Positions 5,026 through 12,101 are shown, counted from the stretch's first letter. The stretch is DNA of 12,956 nt from a bacterium (GCA_030690175.1 JAUYHE010000015.1:1-12956), one strand, 5' to 3'. Made by a program: numbers and translations. The notes: generated from the letters alone by a model not told the origin.

Positions 5026-5080
5026 ATGAAAGAAAAAAGCTCCTCCAAAAAAGAAAGCTAGCAAAAAGAGCAAAAAGTGA
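5026..5080 (+). pseudogene. Frame-interrupted lysine-rich mini-gene (candidate)
   Basis: From ATG 5026 the frame reads only MKEKSSSKKES before TAG at 5059. If one A of the run at 5029-5038 is removed, the frame becomes MKKKAPPKKKASKKSKK followed by TGA at 5078, a clean 17-residue basic peptide much like the mini-protein at 3362. This could be a one-base insertion in a decayed gene, a sequencing or assembly slip in an A run, or a real frameshift site. No good promoter is seen directly upstream. Treat it as a suggestion only. Confidence 0.35.
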
Positions 5081-5110
5081 CAAAAACTGCAACATTAACG
5101 CAGCACAGGG

Positions 5111-5139
5111 TTGCTTACAATCCTATAGTCAGTTATAAT
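5111..5139 (+). promoter_or_regulatory. typA promoter
   Basis: TTGCTT (5111-5116), 17-base spacer, perfect TATAAT (5134-5139). Transcription should start near 5146, giving an 85-base leader before ATG 5231. Confidence 0.7.
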
Positions 5140-5180
5140 TAACCTGCATTAGTTTCGGGTAACAATTTCCTAAACTAAAA

Positions 5181-5198
5181 AAGAATATCTTTATTCTT
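5181..5198 (+). promoter_or_regulatory. Hairpin in the typA leader
   Basis: AAGAATA (5181-5187) and TATTCTT (5192-5198) are perfect complements around a 4-base loop, inside the predicted 5' leader and 33 bases before the start codon. It is A+T-rich and has no following T run, so it is not a terminator. A temperature- or protein-sensitive role is only a possibility. Confidence 0.4.
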
Positions 5199-5230
5199 GC
5201 CGAGTTGCTCTTCTAGTGCCAAAAATACTT

Positions 5231-7015
5231 ATGACTAAATTGAGGAACGTCGCCATCATTGCTCACGTTGATCACGGCAAGACTACACTTGTCGATGCTT
5301 TGCTGCGCCAAAGCCATACCAAGCTCCACAAGGATTTGGAGGGTACGAATCTCATCATGGATTCCAACGACCTTGAAAAAGAGCGTGGTATCACAATCTT
5401 TTCCAAAAACGCTTCCGTGGTCTGGAAAGACACGAAAATCAATATTATCGACACTCCGGGCCATGCTGATTTTGGCGGAGAAGTTGAGCGGGTTTTGAAA
5501 ATGGCCGACGGTTGTTTACTTTTAGTTGACGCCAAGGAGGGACCGATGCCTCAAACTCGTTTTGTTTTGAAACGCGCCCTTGAAATGGGACACAAGGTCA
5601 TCGTTGTTATTAACAAGATAGATCGAGCTGGTGCTCGAATCGAATGGGTAGTAAACAAAACTTTTGATCTTTTCGTAGAACTTGGGGCCAGTGATGAAGC
5701 GGCTTTTTTTCCGACTATATATTCATCGGCGAAAAACGGTTTAGCAGGAAAAGAAAGCGACTTGTCAAAAATGAATGATATCTCTCCGGTTTTTGAGGCG
5801 ATCATTGAGTATATTCCGGCACCGACCGGAGAAAAGAGCAAACCTTTGCAAATGCTGGCCACTACTATCGTTGGCGACAATTACAAAGGTCGGATCGCCA
5901 CTTGTCGCATTTATAACGGGCGAGTCACAGCCGGGCAAGAAATTACCCATATAAACAGAATCGGAGAAATGAAAAAATATAGATTAACTGCTTTGATTGG
6001 TTTTTCTGGTTTGGAAAAAATAGACATAAAGGAAGCAGAGGCCGGAGATATCGTCGCTATCGCCGGCATAGCCGATATCAATATTGGAGAAACAATTGCC
6101 GATCCGAATGAATCTGTTGCCCTGCCACTACTAGATATTGAAGAGCCAACCATAAATATGACCTTTTCGGTAAACGCCTCTCCATTTGCCGGCAAAGAAG
6201 GGCAGTTCAAAACTTCCAGGCAGATTCGCGAGCGCCTTTACAAAGAACTTGAAACAGACATGGCCCTAAAAGTAGCCGACGGTTCAAACGGAGATTGGAT
6301 TGTTTCCGGCCGAGGAGAGTTACATCTGGCAATTTTCATCGAAAGACTGCGTCGGGAAGGTTATGAATTTCAGGTCGCCCGGCCACAGGTCATCACTAAA
6401 GAAGTGGATGGTAAAACTCTGGCTCCTTACGAGAAAGTTTTTATCGAGGTTTCCGAAAGCTTTTCTGGGATTGTTATGCAAAAAATGGGAGAGCGAGGTG
6501 GGCTCTTGCAGGATATGACCAATGAAGACGGTATAGTTTTAGTCGAATTTATTATTCCCACCAGAAAATTGTTTGGCTATAGAAGCGAGTTTATTACTGA
6601 CACTAAAGGGACAGGTATCCTCAACACGATGTTTCATCAGTTTGAGGAAGATACCTCTAATTCTTTTGGACGTAATAGAGGTTCTCTAGTAGCCTACCAA
6701 GATGGCAGCACTACTCTATATGGTCTGACTCACGCTCAGGATAGAGGAACTTTGTTTATCGGTCCGGGAACAAAAATCTACAAAGGTCAGGTGATAGGAC
6801 AAAACTCTCGTGGAGCGGATATCAAAGTAAACGTCGTCAAAGAAAAGCAGCAAACTAATATGCGCTCTCGTGGGGAAGGTGTATCAGAGCATTTCAATAC
6901 TCCCAAGCCAATGGGACTTGAAGATGCCCTAGAATATATAGACGATTCAGAGCTAGTTGAAGTAACCCCAGAGAATATTCGCATCCGCAAGATCGATCTC
7001 AATTCTAAATACTAA
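5231..7015 (+). CDS. typA: Ribosome-associated translational GTPase TypA/BipA
   Basis: A 594-residue GTPase related to EF-G that binds the 70S ribosome and supports large-subunit assembly and growth under stress and cold. G-domain motifs are complete: AHVDHGKTTL (about residues 11-20), RGITI, DTPGHADF, NKIDRAG and the SSAKNG region. It is followed by a beta-barrel domain, the EF-G-like domains (for example SGRGELHLAIFIERLRREGYEFQVARPQV) and the BipA-specific C-terminal domain with GLTHAQDRGTLFIGPGTKIYKGQVIG and NMRSRGEG. Length is slightly under the usual 605-615. ATG 5231 is preferred over GTG 5216 because the family begins M(K)xRNxAIIAHVDHGKT; neither has a Shine-Dalgarno. Unlike its neighbours it has a long leader. 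Confidence 0.97.
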   Translation: MTKLRNVAIIAHVDHGKTTLVDALLRQSHTKLHKDLEGTNLIMDSNDLEKERGITIFSKNASVVWKDTKINIIDTPGHADFGGEVERVLKMADGCLLLVDAKEGPMPQTRFVLKRALEMGHKVIVVINKIDRAGARIEWVVNKTFDLFVELGASDEAAFFPTIYSSAKNGLAGKESDLSKMNDISPVFEAIIEYIPAPTGEKSKPLQMLATTIVGDNYKGRIATCRIYNGRVTAGQEITHINRIGEMKKYRLTALIGFSGLEKIDIKEAEAGDIVAIAGIADINIGETIADPNESVALPLLDIEEPTINMTFSVNASPFAGKEGQFKTSRQIRERLYKELETDMALKVADGSNGDWIVSGRGELHLAIFIERLRREGYEFQVARPQVITKEVDGKTLAPYEKVFIEVSESFSGIVMQKMGERGGLLQDMTNEDGIVLVEFIIPTRKLFGYRSEFITDTKGTGILNTMFHQFEEDTSNSFGRNRGSLVAYQDGSTTLYGLTHAQDRGTLFIGPGTKIYKGQVIGQNSRGADIKVNVVKEKQQTNMRSRGEGVSEHFNTPKPMGLEDALEYIDDSELVEVTPENIRIRKIDLNSKY

Positions 7016-7041
7016 TTTCCTTGACACAGTTCGAGAAGCTC
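7016..7041. repeat. Intergenic repeat copy D
   Basis: TTTCCTTGACACAG (7016-7029), then TTCGAGAAGCTC, lies directly between the typA stop and the convergent methyltransferase-like gene. It fills the gap and forms part of that gene's TGA stop (plus-strand TCA at 7040-7042). It is the only copy outside the first 3.4 kb. Confidence 0.6.
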
Positions 7042-7471
7042 AATAAATAAAGGGGATGAATTTCTTGGTGATTTTTTGGTACTCACGGTATTTTGGATGC
7101 TTTTTTGCCAACAACTTTTCTTCAATATCGGCAGTAGTTTCCAAGACAACCAAAAGCAAAACAAATAATACTGACGTTTTCAACTGAAAATTGGATAGCA
7201 TTAGTATCAAACCGACTAGTGAGTAGACCGCGTACATTGGGTGTCTTGTATAGCGGTAGGCCCCCACAGTGACCAGCTTGTGATTTTCCACGGGTTCAGG
7301 AAACAGTGAGTAGATCTCTGCTTTCATCGACCAGTAAGCGTAAAAGCCAAAAATTGTGGCTAGGAAAAGAGGTACGAAAAGGTAAGGATTACTCAACAGC
7401 ATTTCATAATCGGCAAAGTAAAGCAAAGCAGCGATAAGAACTAGTTGCAGTACAAATAGTAGTTTACCCAC
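7040..7471 (-). CDS. Isoprenylcysteine carboxyl methyltransferase-like membrane protein
   Basis: A 143-residue integral membrane protein with about four hydrophobic helices and the ICMT/PEMT-type SAM-binding signature: GAYRYTRHPMYAVYSL (RHPMY at residues 76-80), then E...L and HPKYREY-QKITKKFIPF near the C-terminus. The family transfers methyl groups from S-adenosylmethionine to lipid-like or thiol substrates at the membrane; bacterial members often have unknown substrates. I place the start at GTG 7471, since TTTTCA-17-TATTAT ends 6 bases upstream. A longer frame from TTG 7525 would add 18 polar residues before the first helix and would leave that promoter inside the gene. The stop lies within an intergenic repeat. 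The gene diverges from the membrane protein gene at 7579. Confidence 0.82.
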   Translation of the reverse strand: MGKLLFVLQLVLIAALLYFADYEMLLSNPYLFVPLFLATIFGFYAYWSMKAEIYSLFPEPVENHKLVTVGAYRYTRHPMYAVYSLVGLILMLSNFQLKTSVLFVLLLVVLETTADIEEKLLAKKHPKYREYQKITKKFIPFIY

Positions 7472-7477
7472 AATACA

Positions 7478-7506
7478 ATAATAACATTGTTGGGCTTTGG
7501 TGAAAA
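7478..7506 (-). promoter_or_regulatory. Promoter of the methyltransferase-like gene
   Basis: Minus strand: TTTTCA (7506-7501), 17-base spacer, TATTAT (7483-7478). The -10 box ends 6 bases before GTG 7471. Confidence 0.5.
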
Positions 7507-7540
7507 GAGAAAGGAGCTTGCCCAAGGCGGTAGAGTGTTC

Positions 7541-7569
7541 TTGATTTTGCCACCTGGTTCGCCTACAAT
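7541..7569 (+). promoter_or_regulatory. Promoter of the membrane protein/yggU pair
   Basis: TTGATT (7541-7546), 17-base spacer, TACAAT (7564-7569). The ATG at 7579 follows by 9 bases, so the message should be leaderless. Confidence 0.7.
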
Positions 7570-7578
7570 CAACCTACC

Positions 7579-7992
7579 ATGCACTTGTTTGTCCTGATCT
7601 TACATGTCGTGGGTGCCGGAATTTTTGTTGGTGCGATCGCGGTTGCCGCTTACGTCACCTTCCGTAGCCCCCTGTATTCTACCAGAATCGCGTTATTAAA
7701 ACCCCTGCAAGTAATTATTCCTCTGGCCACTTACGCGCAGCTTGCTACCGGTATTTATTTGTTTCTCATCAATATAGACCATTTTGTTTACAGTGAATTC
7801 TTTTGGCTGAAGATGATTCTTTATGCGGCTGACGGTCTACTAGCCACTTTCATTTTAAAGAAAAGGGTGGAGGCAGATCTGGCGCAAGGGGAGGGAGAAA
7901 TAAAAAACAATCTGCGCAATTTTTACCTTCTGCAGCTTCTTATCGCTCTGCTTATTATTTCCTTTGCCGTAACGGTAGGTGAATCTCACTAA
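7579..7992 (+). CDS. Four-helix membrane protein (CopD/DUF2269-like)
   Basis: A 137-residue membrane protein with four predicted helices: about residues 2-27, 43-66, 73-93 and 115-134. Histidines lie at the helix ends (H2, H9 in LILHVVGAGIFVGA; H67 in NIDHFVY) and FFWLKMILY forms the start of helix three. The HxxGxxxFVGA pattern in helix one is reminiscent of CopD/DUF2269-type small membrane proteins, some of which bind haem or copper. That link is tentative. The start is fixed by a promoter ending 9 bases upstream. It is followed 6 bases later by the DUF167 gene and is presumably co-transcribed with it. Confidence 0.65.
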   Translation: MHLFVLILHVVGAGIFVGAIAVAAYVTFRSPLYSTRIALLKPLQVIIPLATYAQLATGIYLFLINIDHFVYSEFFWLKMILYAADGLLATFILKKRVEADLAQGEGEIKNNLRNFYLLQLLIALLIISFAVTVGESH

Positions 7993-7998
7993 ATAAGT

Positions 7999-8220
7999 AT
8001 GAAAATTTTTGTGAAAGCCCGGCCAAACTCCAAAGCAGAAAGTATCGAGAAAGCGGACGACACTCATTTTACCGTGTCAGTGAAGGAACCGCCGGTAAAG
8101 AGTCGGGCCAATGCGGCCATCGCTAAAGCCCTAGCCGGTCATTTCGGCGTTGCCCCCTCCCAAGTTTCTCTGGTTTCAGGCTTTTCCTCCAAGCAAAAAG
8201 TATTTGAGATAGAAACTTAA
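7999..8220 (+). CDS. yggU: DUF167/YggU family protein
   Basis: A 73-residue small soluble protein of the widely conserved DUF167 (UPF0235, YggU) family. Recognisable elements are KARPNSKAESIE, the core VSVKEPPVKSRANAAIAKALA and the ending VSLVSGFSSKQKVFEIE. The family has an alpha/beta fold; its molecular function is not established. The gene lies 6 bases after the membrane protein stop, without a Shine-Dalgarno, and probably depends on the upstream leaderless transcript. Length is close to the short end of the family. Confidence 0.92.
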   Translation: MKIFVKARPNSKAESIEKADDTHFTVSVKEPPVKSRANAAIAKALAGHFGVAPSQVSLVSGFSSKQKVFEIET

Positions 8221-8237
8221 ATTACGCAAGATTATTG

Positions 8238-8243
8238 TATAAT
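8238..8243 (+). promoter_or_regulatory. -10 box of the amidohydrolase gene
   Basis: A perfect TATAAT ending 7 bases before ATG 8251, within the 30-base gap after yggU. No convincing -35 box is found at 16-18 bp, so strength is uncertain. Confidence 0.55.
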
Positions 8244-8250
8244 CTAATCA

Positions 8251-9426
8251 ATGCCCAAACTCTCTAGGAAAACACTTCTAATTGCGGCCTTTTGCCTAGC
8301 GCTCATAATTGTCTTTGCAGCAGTTTATTATTTCTTTCTTCCGACACGCTCGCCGCAGGATTCAAATGAAGGACCAAAATTCGCTCCCTTTTGGAACGAG
8401 AGAATCGAAGCCGCAATGGCTCGCTCCGACTGTCCTGACACTGGTCAGCCGACTGTTCCGGCAACTTCCTATCAAGGAAAGTTGATCGACGGTCACATCC
8501 ACATCCCTTCCATTTTCACTGGCGGGGTTACTGACGAGCCGGGTGTTGAAGATAGGCAGGTAAATTCCACTCTGGGTCTGAATCTCAAAATGAGTGAACT
8601 CGTTTGTGTTTTGAAACATGACGGCACGAGCCAAGCCATTGCCTTTTTTCCAGTCTACAAAGAGATGATTGGTCCGCACCTTGAGATCGTTAAAAGAACA
8701 ATAGAGCGCTATCCGAAAACCTTCATTCCCTTCAACATGCCGCCGGACAACGACGGCTCGAAAGACGGTTTTCCGACAGTCGACGCGACAACTTTGGAAA
8801 TAATGCTCGGGGTCTATCCGGGTTTGTTCAAAGGTTATGGTGAGATCGGGCTTTATGCGCGTGATGGTGGGGCGCCGGAGCTACCACCCGATTCCGAGCG
8901 CTTACAAGAAATTTACCCTGTGGTTCGGAAAAACAAATTAGCAGTCTATTTCCACCTTGGGGAGGGACAGAGAGAAAGTTACAAAAAAGCGATTAAAGCT
9001 AATCCCGAGATTCATTTCATTTTTCATGGGGATCAGTTGATTAAACAGGAACAAGATGGCCGCCAGGATCTGTCACAAATTGAAGATATTCTTAGTAGCG
9101 CGCCGAATGTTTACTACGAAGTGGACGAGCTTTGGGGAGACGTCTGGTTACTCCGGCCGCAAGTGACCAAAGAACAATTTTCCGCTCACTTTAAAGATTA
9201 CGAACCTTTACTTGAGAAGGACGTCGCAACTTGGAAGGGCTTCATCGAGCGCCACCCGGACCAGGTCATTTGGGGATCTGATCGCGGTATCACCCGCTGG
9301 ACGGTGGATCTGCAGGTTGGTCGGACTTTGACCAGCTACGTCCGTGCCTTTATTGCTAGGCTGGACCCAAAAGTGCAGGAAAAATATGCCTACAAAAACG
9401 CGCAGAAAATATTCCAAAAACAATGA
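8251..9426 (+). CDS. Membrane-anchored amidohydrolase-family metal hydrolase
   Basis: A 391-residue protein with a short basic N-terminus, one membrane helix (about residues 8-30) and a large external domain. The domain follows the amidohydrolase_2 TIM-barrel layout: LIDGHIHIPS (HxH: H82, H84), GYGEIG (E198), VYFHLGEG (H235), FIFHGDQL (H259) and VIWGSDRG (D344), which are the expected metal ligands and catalytic Asp. Such enzymes hydrolyse or decarboxylate small organic substrates; this substrate is unknown. There is no lipobox, and cleavage after the helix looks unlikely, so it should be an anchored ectoenzyme. The ATG follows TATAAT by 7 bases, giving a leaderless message. It converges with the propeller gene, leaving 11 bases between them. 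Confidence 0.82.
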   Translation: MPKLSRKTLLIAAFCLALIIVFAAVYYFFLPTRSPQDSNEGPKFAPFWNERIEAAMARSDCPDTGQPTVPATSYQGKLIDGHIHIPSIFTGGVTDEPGVEDRQVNSTLGLNLKMSELVCVLKHDGTSQAIAFFPVYKEMIGPHLEIVKRTIERYPKTFIPFNMPPDNDGSKDGFPTVDATTLEIMLGVYPGLFKGYGEIGLYARDGGAPELPPDSERLQEIYPVVRKNKLAVYFHLGEGQRESYKKAIKANPEIHFIFHGDQLIKQEQDGRQDLSQIEDILSSAPNVYYEVDELWGDVWLLRPQVTKEQFSAHFKDYEPLLEKDVATWKGFIERHPDQVIWGSDRGITRWTVDLQVGRTLTSYVRAFIARLDPKVQEKYAYKNAQKIFQKQ

Positions 9427-9437
9427 GAGCAAAAAAG

Positions 9438-10394
9438 TTACTTTAAAGTGGTGTAGAAGATCCCTTTTTCGTGCTGGCCGTAATACATAAACCAGGTATC
9501 TCCAATTTTGATTAAAGTGGGATCTCCAGGAGGGTTTGGGGGAAACATCACCCTAGAGTCGGTAGAAGTAGCAAAGGTAAGGGTGGGAGAGGTAAATTGT
9601 CCATTTTGGTAAGTAGAGTAATAGACTCCTTTATAGCCCCAAAAATAAAGTCGAATCGAGTCATCGCTCCACTTCACAAGTTCAGGCCCATCGATCATTC
9701 CCAACAGAGAGTCGTTTCGACTATCGATGGCGATACCTTTTTTCTCAAAATTTAGACCATCTTTACTTACCGCCCAGAGGAAAATCTGGGTGGAGGCATT
9801 TGGCACATCAGAAGCGTATTTTTTATTGATTTGTCCTCTGTAAACCATTAAATAACTCTGGTCCGGGAGTAAAATGGTTGCTGAGGCAGCTACATTGTCA
9901 AAACTCAAACCCTCCGAATTTTCCTTGGAGATCCTAATACCCGTTTCCTCCTTCCAGCCCAGTCCGTCGGAGGAAATAGAACTTTTTATTTCTCCAGCGG
10001 TTTGATAGTACATTCTATATCTACCATCTGCCAGTCTCACTACATCGGCGAAAGTTTTAAAGGTGTTTCGAACCCCAGCTTCCTGACGCCAATTTATACC
10101 ATCAGAAGAGACGGCAGAATACATCTCCAGTTTATTTCCTTTTACCTCCGGCTCTATCGAATAATATAAACGATATTTTCCATCTGCTACTTCAATAATC
10201 TCTGCATCGGCGTACCTTCCTGCAATCGCAACTTTACCACTTTGCCAAGAGGATTCGTTTTTGCCGATTTCGTTTTGGCTAGTTCTTTCAGGAGGAGGGG
10301 TTGGTTTCTTGGGCCAAACAAAAAAGAAAATAACTAAAACAACTACTGCGAGCAGTAGGAAGATTATGAGCCCAATGAGCAGGTTTTTGTTCAC
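9438..10394 (-). CDS. Membrane-anchored five-bladed beta-propeller protein (glycosidase-like fold)
   Basis: A 318-residue protein with an N-terminal membrane helix (about residues 5-27), a Pro-rich linker (KKPTPPPE) and an external domain. Five repeated blade cores are visible, each a short acidic strand pair ending in an aromatic strand: ADAEIIEVADGKYRLYYS, FADVVRLADGRYRMYYQ, ATILLPDQSYLMVYRG, DGPELVKWSDDSIRLYFW and DPTLIKIGDTWFMYYG. SSDGINW and SSDGLGW turns lie between them. This is the fold of GH43/GH32/GH130-type enzymes, so a glycan-binding or glycan-cleaving role is possible, but no catalytic triad can be assigned safely. GTG 10394 is preferred over TTG 10439 because TGATACAAT ends 7 bases upstream of it. 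Confidence 0.75.
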   Translation of the reverse strand: MNKNLLIGLIIFLLLAVVVLVIFFFVWPKKPTPPPERTSQNEIGKNESSWQSGKVAIAGRYADAEIIEVADGKYRLYYSIEPEVKGNKLEMYSAVSSDGINWRQEAGVRNTFKTFADVVRLADGRYRMYYQTAGEIKSSISSDGLGWKEETGIRISKENSEGLSFDNVAASATILLPDQSYLMVYRGQINKKYASDVPNASTQIFLWAVSKDGLNFEKKGIAIDSRNDSLLGMIDGPELVKWSDDSIRLYFWGYKGVYYSTYQNGQFTSPTLTFATSTDSRVMFPPNPPGDPTLIKIGDTWFMYYGQHEKGIFYTTLK

Positions 10395-10401
10395 TAAATG
10401 T

Positions 10402-10410
10402 ATTGTATCA
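10402..10410 (-). promoter_or_regulatory. Extended -10 promoter of the propeller gene
   Basis: Minus strand TGATACAAT (TGn plus TACAAT) ends 7 bases before GTG 10394 and would lie inside the longer frame from TTG 10439. Confidence 0.6.
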
Positions 10411-10469
10411 GAAAAATTGTTATTAGGGAGTTCTGGCAAAAGAATTGAAAAAAAGAGAGGACGCTCATT

Positions 10470-10484
10470 ACCTATAGACTAGGT
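10470..10484. promoter_or_regulatory. Inverted repeat between divergent genes
   Basis: ACCTA (10470-10474) and TAGGT (10480-10484) are complementary around 5 bases. It lies between the divergent promoters at 10410 and 10503 and could be an operator, but arms this short can occur by chance. Confidence 0.25.
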
Positions 10485-10502
10485 GAAGAAGTAATTAAAA
10501 AG

Positions 10503-10511
10503 TGGTACACT
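10503..10511 (+). promoter_or_regulatory. Extended -10 promoter of the first anchored paralogue
   Basis: TGGTACACT (TGn plus TACACT) ends 9 bases before ATG 10521. No -35 box was recognised at the right distance. Confidence 0.5.
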
Positions 10512-10520
10512 AAAATACAG

Positions 10521-11006
10521 ATGGGAAATTTCTTCAAAAAATACTGGTGGCTACTTCTTATCATTATTTTCCTCTTGATTCTTATAATAATATGGTTGTT
10601 GGCCACCAATATTGGTAAAAAGGAATCGGTAACCACTCCCTCGTCAGCTACCCAAAGCGCCGAAGCTACGAAATCGGCAACGCCAAGCACTCAGAAATCA
10701 GATGAGACAGGCAGCGATGATGTTCTTTTGAAAAAAGCAGTTTCGGAAAAAACAGGAATAGCCATAGACATAATAGTCGTTGAGATCTCGGAAAATACTG
10801 GTAAATACGCAAAGGGGTTGGTGAATGCAAAAGGAGAAACAGTTGGTGGCGGCTATTGGCTGGCTGTTAAAACTAGCGGTAAATGGACGATCGTTTATGA
10901 CGGCCAGGCAACACCAGAATGCTCTCAAGTAGATCCTCCAGGGTTCCCGGCCTCTATGGTCCCAGAGTGTTTTGATGAGACTGGAAACATAGTAACTAGG
11001 AAATAA
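10521..11006 (+). CDS. Membrane-anchored protein with a conserved C-terminal GGGYWLA...MVPEC domain (paralogue 1)
   Basis: A 161-residue protein. Residues 8-29 form a membrane helix, followed by a Ser/Thr/Ala-rich linker (about 35-65) and an external domain of about 95 residues. The domain has VSEKTGI, ISENTGKYAKGLV, GGGYWLAVKTSGKWTIVYDGQ and a cysteine pair, C134 and C150, 16 residues apart and likely disulfide-bonded outside the cell. The same domain occurs in the paralogue at 12102, with the cysteine spacing preserved. I associate the domain with CPR-type genomes but cannot name a function. It begins 9 bases after an extended -10 box and is followed after one base by the ywbE-like gene, so the two form an operon. 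Confidence 0.75.
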   Translation: MGNFFKKYWWLLLIIIFLLILIIIWLLATNIGKKESVTTPSSATQSAEATKSATPSTQKSDETGSDDVLLKKAVSEKTGIAIDIIVVEISENTGKYAKGLVNAKGETVGGGYWLAVKTSGKWTIVYDGQATPECSQVDPPGFPASMVPECFDETGNIVTRK

Positions 11007-11007
11007 G

Positions 11008-11268
11008 ATGACGTATGAGGTCGGTAGTCGATATCCACAGCCTGGGGATAAGGTCCGCATTGTTGAAAAAAGTAATTACTCTAGTGGCAAGTTAACCGAA
11101 GGCGTGGTAAAAGACGTTCTTACTAGCAAGCGCTTTCACCCCCGTGGTCACAAAGTAAGACTCACTTCTGGAATAATTGGTCGAATCCAGGAATTTGCTG
11201 ACGTCCAGACTACTCAAGAAGAGATTTCTCCCAGCCCTTATAATCCAAGCGAAGATGAGTTGGTTTGA
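11008..11268 (+). CDS. ywbE: YwbE (DUF2196) family protein
   Basis: An 86-residue soluble protein. The core reads QPGDKVRIVEKSNYSSGKLT, then GVVKDVLTSKRFHPRGHKVRL and SGIIGRIQEF, closely following the YwbE family pattern (PG..V.IV.K.dQ.tGkLT.G.VkdiLT.s..HP.GIKVRL.sG.vGRVq). The family is a small beta-barrel of unknown function. This member has a C-terminal extension of about 20 acidic and Pro/Ser-rich residues. The ATG lies one base after the previous stop, with AGGA six bases upstream, so translation is coupled or re-initiated. Pairing with an anchored external protein is odd and may be only shared transcription. Confidence 0.82.
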   Translation: MTYEVGSRYPQPGDKVRIVEKSNYSSGKLTEGVVKDVLTSKRFHPRGHKVRLTSGIIGRIQEFADVQTTQEEISPSPYNPSEDELV

Positions 11269-11326
11269 CCTCAATAATTAATTAACCGGTTATTTATTTG
11301 TTTTTGGTAATTAGTCTAGAGGTTGA

Positions 11327-11998
11327 TTAGAAGTATTTAATAATTTTTGCCTTACTTTTTAGACTCTCGTACCACTGGGAAAATTCTTGATTGAGTTTTT
11401 GTGATCTGACTTGATCTTTGATTTGGTCTTTGGAAAGCCCGGTTACCGATTCTTTGTTCTCGTTTGAATATTTTCCCACTTCTTGATCAGAAACGGCTAT
11501 TTTATCTTTGAGAAGTTTCTCGACCAGTATCTGGACAGTGATCTGCTCTTTTAGTTCTTGCAGACTGGTATTGTTTTGAGATAGGGCACGCTGGAGCATA
11601 TCCTTACCGCCAAACCGATCCTCAAGTTCTTTTATCTTTTTATTTATCTCGCTATCGCTAGCGGCGGCGCCCTTTTTAGAGGCCTCTTGTTTAATTAGAA
11701 TCTCGCGGATGAGACTATCAAAAACTTCAGGGCCATTAGATTTTTTCAATTTGGAATAAAATTGGGGAGTAGTAATTAATTTCCCATCAACGCTACCTGC
11801 CAAAAACAAACCTTTATTGGTAATAAATAAAGCCAGAACAGCGGCAACCGCGACCAAAATTATCGCACCGATCACAAAAAGCACGGGACTACGGTCGTAA
11901 CGTCTTTTTAGATTTTTCTGAAAGGTGGAAAAATTAAATGAAACTTTTTTCGTTTTTTCAGAAGTAGATCTTGACGATAATTTTTTTGTTGTGGCCAT
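11327..11998 (-). CDS. Membrane-anchored SurA_N-like chaperone without a PPIase domain
   Basis: A 223-residue protein with a basic cytoplasmic N-terminus (about 1-39), one membrane helix (about 40-62) and an external helical domain. VDGKLITTPQFYSKLKKS, VFDSLIREILIKQEASKKG, DSEINKKIKELEDRFGG, MLQRALSQNNTSLQELKEQI and the following helices are the pattern of the SurA/PrsA/trigger-factor peptide-binding domain. The parvulin PPIase domain of PrsA and SurA is absent: after VSDQEV the chain goes straight into the final helices (IKDQVRSQKLNQEFSQWYESLKSKAKI). It probably helps fold exported proteins, such as the anchored proteins around it. The TATAAT promoter leaves a leader of about 15 bases without a Shine-Dalgarno. 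Confidence 0.83.
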   Translation of the reverse strand: MATTKKLSSRSTSEKTKKVSFNFSTFQKNLKRRYDRSPVLFVIGAIILVAVAAVLALFITNKGLFLAGSVDGKLITTPQFYSKLKKSNGPEVFDSLIREILIKQEASKKGAAASDSEINKKIKELEDRFGGKDMLQRALSQNNTSLQELKEQITVQILVEKLLKDKIAVSDQEVGKYSNENKESVTGLSKDQIKDQVRSQKLNQEFSQWYESLKSKAKIIKYF

Positions 11999-12020
11999 AT
12001 ATTGTTGGGAAGGCGTCTTT

Positions 12021-12048
12021 ATTATAACCCAATAAAAACATTTGGCAA
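12021..12048 (-). promoter_or_regulatory. Promoter of the SurA_N-like gene
   Basis: Minus strand: TTGCCA (12048-12043), 16-base spacer, TATAAT (12026-12021). The ATG at 11998 lies 22 bases after the -10 box, so this message has a short leader, unlike its neighbours. Confidence 0.65.
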
Positions 12049-12064
12049 GACAGCAAGCTTTTTG

Positions 12065-12093
12065 TTGACTGGAGCACGCCTTGCCTTTAAACT
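12065..12093 (+). promoter_or_regulatory. Promoter of the second anchored paralogue
   Basis: TTGACT (12065-12070), 17-base spacer, TAAACT (12088-12093). The ATG at 12102 follows by 8 bases, giving a leaderless message. Confidence 0.7.
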
Positions 12094-12101
12094 AATTGTA
12101 G

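Noticed and set aside
5026..5061. Programmed -1 frameshift heptamer A AAA AAG in the mini-gene
   Set aside because: The A run is not in the required reading phase for a standard -1 slip, so a plain one-base insertion is simpler.
5004..5080. TGA recoded as glycine, as in some CPR groups
   Set aside because: Reading through TGA stops gives no family-like extension in bcp or elsewhere, and genes abut or overlap at TGA stops normally.
11283..11292. TAACCGGTTA between convergent genes as a bidirectional terminator
   Set aside because: A palindrome of ten bases cannot form a useful hairpin and is not followed by a proper T run.
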